Source of the DNA: Strongylocentrotus purpuratus
Taxonomy: Eukaryota > Echinodermata > Echinoidea > Camarodonta > Strongylocentrotidae
NCBI RefSeq assembly: GCF_000002235.5
Contig: NW_022145605.1
Span: 36,577,079-36,641,078, forward strand
Length of the DNA: 64,000 nt
Direction of reading: 5' to 3'
How positions within the stretch are numbered: position 1 is the first letter of the stretch; each line of letters starts with the position of its first letter. The notes under the pieces were generated by a model, which had not been told where the DNA came from, searched no databases, and was given only the letters and a program-made list of their open reading frames with translations. Position numbers and translations under genes: made by a program. Shown one piece after another: positions 59,846 through 64,000 of this stretch.

Positions 59846-61831
59846 CAGTGGCGGATCTAGGGCAGGAGGCCCGGGCCCCCTCCCCTGGCCCCCAAAACTG
59901 GTCAATTTAACCGTGTTTTAATTAAAAAAAGAAGACGGGCCCCTCCCCCTGGCGCAAGGTGGGGGGGGGGGGGGGGCTGGTTGTTGATTCGGCGCTATTT
60001 TTTTTGCCTTAATTTTTGTCTGAATTCAGTTTCTGTTTCAGTTCAGTTTAGTTTCTTTTATTTCACATGAAAAACTACAATACATGAACAAAACATAGCA
60101 TTTTACAAAAATGATATTCGTGAACAATAAAGACATCTACACAGCATTAAAAAAATGCTCATCTGACCTTGATTAAATGCCTTAAAACCCCTGAGCTTCC
60201 GGGGGCTCTGCCTCCTGGATTTCACCTAGGGTCCAAAGTCAGGCACCTGGATGTTCATCTGACGGTAATTTAATGCCTAAAACCCCCTAAGCTCCTGGGG
60301 CTCTGCCTGCCCCCTGGACCCCACACCAATTCCTAAATCCCCCTGGACCCCACACCAATTAGTGACCTACCAGTGCCACAAATAAAGTATCAAAATATGC
60401 TCATCTGACCGTAATTAAATGCCTAAAACCCCTTGACTTCCAGTGGCTCTGCCCCTTGGACCCCACCTAGGGCCCTAAGGCGGACGGCTGGATGCTAATC
60501 TGACGGTAATTTAATGCTTAAAACCCCTGAGCTTCTAGACCCCACACCGATTAGTGGCCCACCAGTGCCACACATAAGGTATCAAAATGTGCTCATCTGA
60601 CAGTAATTAAATGCCTAAAACCCCTTGATTTCCGGTGGCTCTGCCCCCTGGACCCCACCTAGGGCTCTAAGGTGAATGGCTGGATGCTAATCTGACGGTA
60701 ATTTAATGCTTAAAACCCATGAGCTTCTGGGATCTCGGGCCCCCTAGACCACACGCCAATTAGTGTCCTGCCAGTGTATCAAAATATGTTTATCTGACCG
60801 TAAAACCCCTCAGTTTCCGGGACTCCACCCCCTCGACCGCACCAGGGGCTCTAAGGCGCGCCCCTGCATGCTTGTATGACTTTTATAAAATGCCTAAACC
60901 CCTGAGCTTCTGGGGGCTCTGCCCCCTGGACCCCACGCCAATTAGTGACCTGCCAAAGTCACAAATAAGGAATGCTCATCTGACGTAATTAAATGCCTAA
61001 AGCCGTGAGTTTCCGGGGCTCTGCCCCCCGAACCCTACCTATAGCCCTAAGACGGGCCCCTAAATGCTTATCTGACCGTAATATATTGCCTGACACCCCT
61101 AAGCCTACGTGGGCTCCGCCTCCTGGACCCCACGCCAATTTGTGACCTGCCAGTGTCACAAATAAGGTATAAAATTATGCTCATCTGACGATAATTTGAT
61201 GTATAAAACCCCTGAGCTTCCGGGGGCTCCGCCCTCCGGACCCCACGCCAATTCGTGACCTGCCAGTGTCACAAATAAGGTATAAAATATGCTCATCTGA
61301 CGATAATTTAATGTATAAAGCCCCTGAGCTTCTAGGGGCTCCGCCCCTGGACCCCACACTAATTTGTGTCCTGCCAGTGTCACAAAAAAGGTATCAAAAT
61401 ATGCTCATCTGACCGTAATTTATTGCTCAAAACCCCTGAGCTTCCGGAGGCTCCGCCCTCTGGACCCCACGCCAATTCGTGACCTACCAGTGTCACAAAT
61501 AAGGTATAAAAATTTGCTCATCTGACGATATAAAACCCGACACCCAACACCAATTTGTGTCCTGCCAGTGTCACAAATAAGGTATCAAAATATGCTCATC
61601 TGACGGTAATTTAATGTATAAAACCCCTGAGCCTCTGGGGGTTCCACCCCTTGACCCCCGCCGAGAAACGTTCAGGGGGTGATGGGGTGATGGGATTTTG
61701 TTGTCTACCCCCCCCCCCCCCCCAAAAAAAAAAGTTTTTGCCACTGCCGGTGTCACCATTACGTTCCAATATTTGGCTCGCATAATTTCAAATTTGGGTC
61801 CCCCCCCTAATAAATCCTAGATCCGCGCCTG
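59846..61831. mobile_element. 2-kb hAT-like element built on satellite B
   Basis: Left end CAGTGGCGGATCTAGG, right end CCTAGATCCGCGCCTG. Inside, 60150-61640 is an array of about a dozen units of ctcatctgaccgtaatt, gcctaaaacccctgagcttc, ggggctctgccccctggac and accagtgtcacaaataaggt, with poly-G/C near both ends. No matching 8-bp flanks, so it may be recombined. Confidence 0.75.
60150..61640 (+). repeat. Satellite B array
   Basis: Diverged tandem units of about 110-240 bp (simple and composite forms), the same as at 14790-15312. Confidence 0.92.
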
Positions 61832-61859
61832 GTATAGCGTCATTTTTTGTAAAGAGTTT

Positions 61860-62260
61860 AATTATGGCTAATGGGAGTTCTTGGCGTGACAACTGAAACA
61901 TGAAAATGCCGAGATTTGAAACGTATAAATCTGTAACTTTTAAAATTTTGTCTTTCGAAAAAAGGGTCCGTATGTGAGCAATAGTGAGTATTATTTATCC
62001 CTCTGAGTACACGTTTCTGTAAGTATTCTATATTATATGTAGTGTTTGAATTATCCCAAGCGAGAATTCCATAGTGTAAATACGGCAGTATTATTATGGT
62101 TGAGTAAAGAGATAATAATATTTTGTGAGGGAATTAAAGTCTAATCTGTTTATAACACCAATATTTCGTGAAACAAGTCGGCAGAGTATATCGATGTATG
62201 TTTTCCATGATAGTTTGTTGTCAATGTATAGTCCAAGAAATTTTAAAAATATCCTTTATT
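61860..62260 (-). pseudogene. LINE reverse transcriptase C-terminal remnant
   Basis: Minus strand reads KFLGLYIDNKLSWKTYIDIL, CRLVSRNIGVINRLDFNSLT, then with stops and frame breaks TLFSKDKILKVTDLYVSNLG IFMFQLS-like sequence. Heavily decayed, a different LINE family from those at 10440 and 37275. Confidence 0.85.
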
Positions 62261-62614
62261 TGAATCACTTATACGTTATTGGAACTCTGTGAATTTCAAT
62301 TCCAGCCACAAATCTCTACATATTATTAAGTTATAGCTAATTCACAGGTTGATATGACATGATATATGATTAACTTAATTTGTATGGTTCAACTATAGAT
62401 ATTTTCTTTTCTTTGTAACCCATGTACATGGATATGTTTACAACATGTTATTTTTGTTACCCACTTGAATACATTTTGTAACATTGTGTTATGTTGTTGT
62501 TAATAAATTCAAATTCAAACTAAAAAACTAACACAGTCAAGGGCTGCTCCATTTATGAATACTTCACCCGGAAGTGAGTCAATAATATTGCTAAACAACA
62601 CGTAATTGGTTTCC

Positions 62615-62835
62615 CCGCTCCCGTGCGAAGCGCGGAAGCTTTGACATTTCATTAAATTATTAGAGAAAAAAGACGATTCGTTGTATACCGTTCTCGACTC
62701 TAAATCCTTGTCTGAATTAAGTTCCTCCCCCCCCTCCTCTCACGCGAAGCGCGGAAACTTTGACGTTCCATTAAATGATTAGAGAAAGAAGACGATTCGT
62801 TGTACCGTTCTCGACTCTTAATCATTGTCTGACCG
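62615..62835 (-). repeat. Satellite A fragment, reverse orientation
   Basis: Two units plus a part: gcgaagcgcggaagctttga, attagagaaagaagacgatt, cgttgtaccgttctcgactc. Confidence 0.92.
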
Positions 62836-62889
62836 ACATAATACATCAAACCGACTTCAAACTTCTGCATTGATATAGTACACGAGGAT

Positions 62890-63235
62890 TGATACCGACA
62901 ACAGCAACATACCTATGTGTATCTTTCTTGCTCCCTCGACGACGCGACTCCATCCAACAACCCCCTCTCTCTCTTACTCCCACCCCTCTTCTCCCAGGCT
63001 CTTACCCCCTCTCTCTCCTCTCTTTCTTCCCCCATGTCTTTTGTTTCCCTTTTCTCTTCCTTTTTTCCCCATTAAAAAAAAAAAACTTTCTTTCCTCTCC
63101 TTCCTCTTTTTCTTTTTTCTCCTTATACTTCTCTTCTCTTTCCTTTGTTGTCCTTTTCTTTTATTTACCTTTCCTCTCCTTTTCCCCTCTCCCTTTTCTC
63201 ATTTTTCCCAACGGCAGCTCAATTTTACCAACAAT
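62890..63235. repeat. Pyrimidine-rich low-complexity tract
   Basis: C/T-rich plus strand; the Ser/Leu/Phe-rich frames here are artefacts. Confidence 0.75.
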
Positions 63236-63385
63236 ATCCTGACAGGTGGGGGTGTCGCCCCCTTTAGCGACGCCCCTGTGTTCTTCATTGTAGCATACTC
63301 TAACTCATTGTTTAACTCATTTTTATTATGTATAACACTCCTTCCCTATTAAATCTGTATTTTAAACATAATTAATTGCATCGCT

Positions 63386-63613
63386 CAGGCGCGGATCCAG
63401 GATTTCTTAGGGGAGGGGGCCCAACTTTTTTTTTTTTTTTGCTCCCGAAAATTTGAAAAACGCGCCGGCCGAAAATTCGCTCAGTGGGAGGGGGGGGGGG
63501 GCCCAACCCCCCAAAAAGGTAAAAATCACGTGATTTTACATGATTTTTTTCTCAAGGGGGGGGGGGGGGCCCGGGCCCCCCGGCCCCCCCCCCCCCCCCT
63601 GGATCCGCCACTG
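63386..63613. mobile_element. hAT-like MITE with poly-G/C
   Basis: CAGGCGCGGATCCAGG at the left and CCTGGATCCGCCACTG at the right, inverted. Flanks gcATCGCT and atATCGCT match at six of eight bases, as a mutated 8-bp target duplication. Confidence 0.8.
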
Positions 63614-64000
63614 ATATCGCTACCAATCACATAACTCCAGAGGATTTGTATACGGTCCCGGAAAACACGCTCTCTAGGATCGAGGGCAGCACCCCTAGGA
63701 TATTCATGAGTGCCTTTTTGGTTGCACTAATTAGTCGGTGTAAATTGAATTCATCGGTATATGTACAAGGCCTGTACAAGGCCACCGACAAATTTATCGA
63801 AATTAGTCGGTGGACTTCAAAATATTAGTCGGTGTTTTCCACTATTCCAATTGTTTGATGGAACACCCCCCCCCCTTTCCCGGCTCTATCGGTAACTAGG
63901 AATACAAACTTATTGGTAGCATAAATATTTTATCATGTCCATTTATTCGAAATCATCCCAAAAAATAATCAAAGAAAACAAAAATCAAGCAAAATATAAA
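63614..64000. other. Terminal flank without recognised gene
   Basis: Mixed sequence with one poly-C tract (63867-63877) and nothing else supported. Confidence 0.4.

Noticed and set aside
62889..63352. Two overlapping Ser/Leu/Phe-rich frames
   Set aside because: Pyrimidine-rich low-complexity DNA, no domain.

Overview
This is nuclear DNA of an animal, not a microbe. It is AT-rich, its genes are split by GT-AG introns, and mobile DNA fills most of the rest. The repeat style (poly-G-rich hAT-like elements, (ATT)n-tailed SINEs and LINEs, elements starting ATGCCTCCG) and the two protein sequences suit an invertebrate deuterostome. A sea urchin is my best guess, but it is an inference from memory.

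Two complete protein-coding genes lie head to head. On the minus strand, INO80B (chromatin-remodelling subunit with a PAPA-1 region and a HIT zinc finger) runs from its start codon at 12295 to its stop at 643 in eight coding exons: 999 coding bases, 332 residues, every splice phase consistent. On the plus strand, PRODH (mitochondrial proline dehydrogenase) runs from 18925 to 52632 in twelve coding exons: 1,920 bases, 639 residues, all phases consistent. The echinoderm-like PRODH keeps a full 12-residue EF-hand calcium loop split over exons 6 and 7.

The 6.6 kb between the two start codons holds a long (CT)n tract, several hAT-like elements with poly-G stretches and two satellite families. A full CRE palindrome lies about 530 bp upstream of the PRODH start. 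INO80B intron 1 holds a 5'-truncated LINE inside a pair of diverged inverted repeats. PRODH intron 1 holds a young non-autonomous LTR element whose flanks are duplicated over 158 bp, including the end of exon 1. Later PRODH introns hold a hAT-like element with a perfect 8-bp target duplication, more LINE fragments, a tRNA-like foldback element, and Helitron/Helentron-like elements with tandem repeats full of AGGTCA direct repeats. From 52.6 kb to the end I see no further gene: AT-rich 3' flank to about 57 kb, a purine-rich array at 58 kb, a large satellite-bearing element at 60-62 kb, a LINE remnant, more satellite and a last hAT-like element.

The genes are not obviously related in function. 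Their pairing matters mainly because they may share an upstream region that repeats have expanded. The main unusual observations are three exon-3'-end duplications into the following intron, the long flank duplication around the LTR element, the EF-hand in PRODH, the tRNA-like hairpin element, nuclear-receptor-type DR1 repeats carried by mobile DNA inside PRODH, and an excess of the palindrome TACCGGTA.
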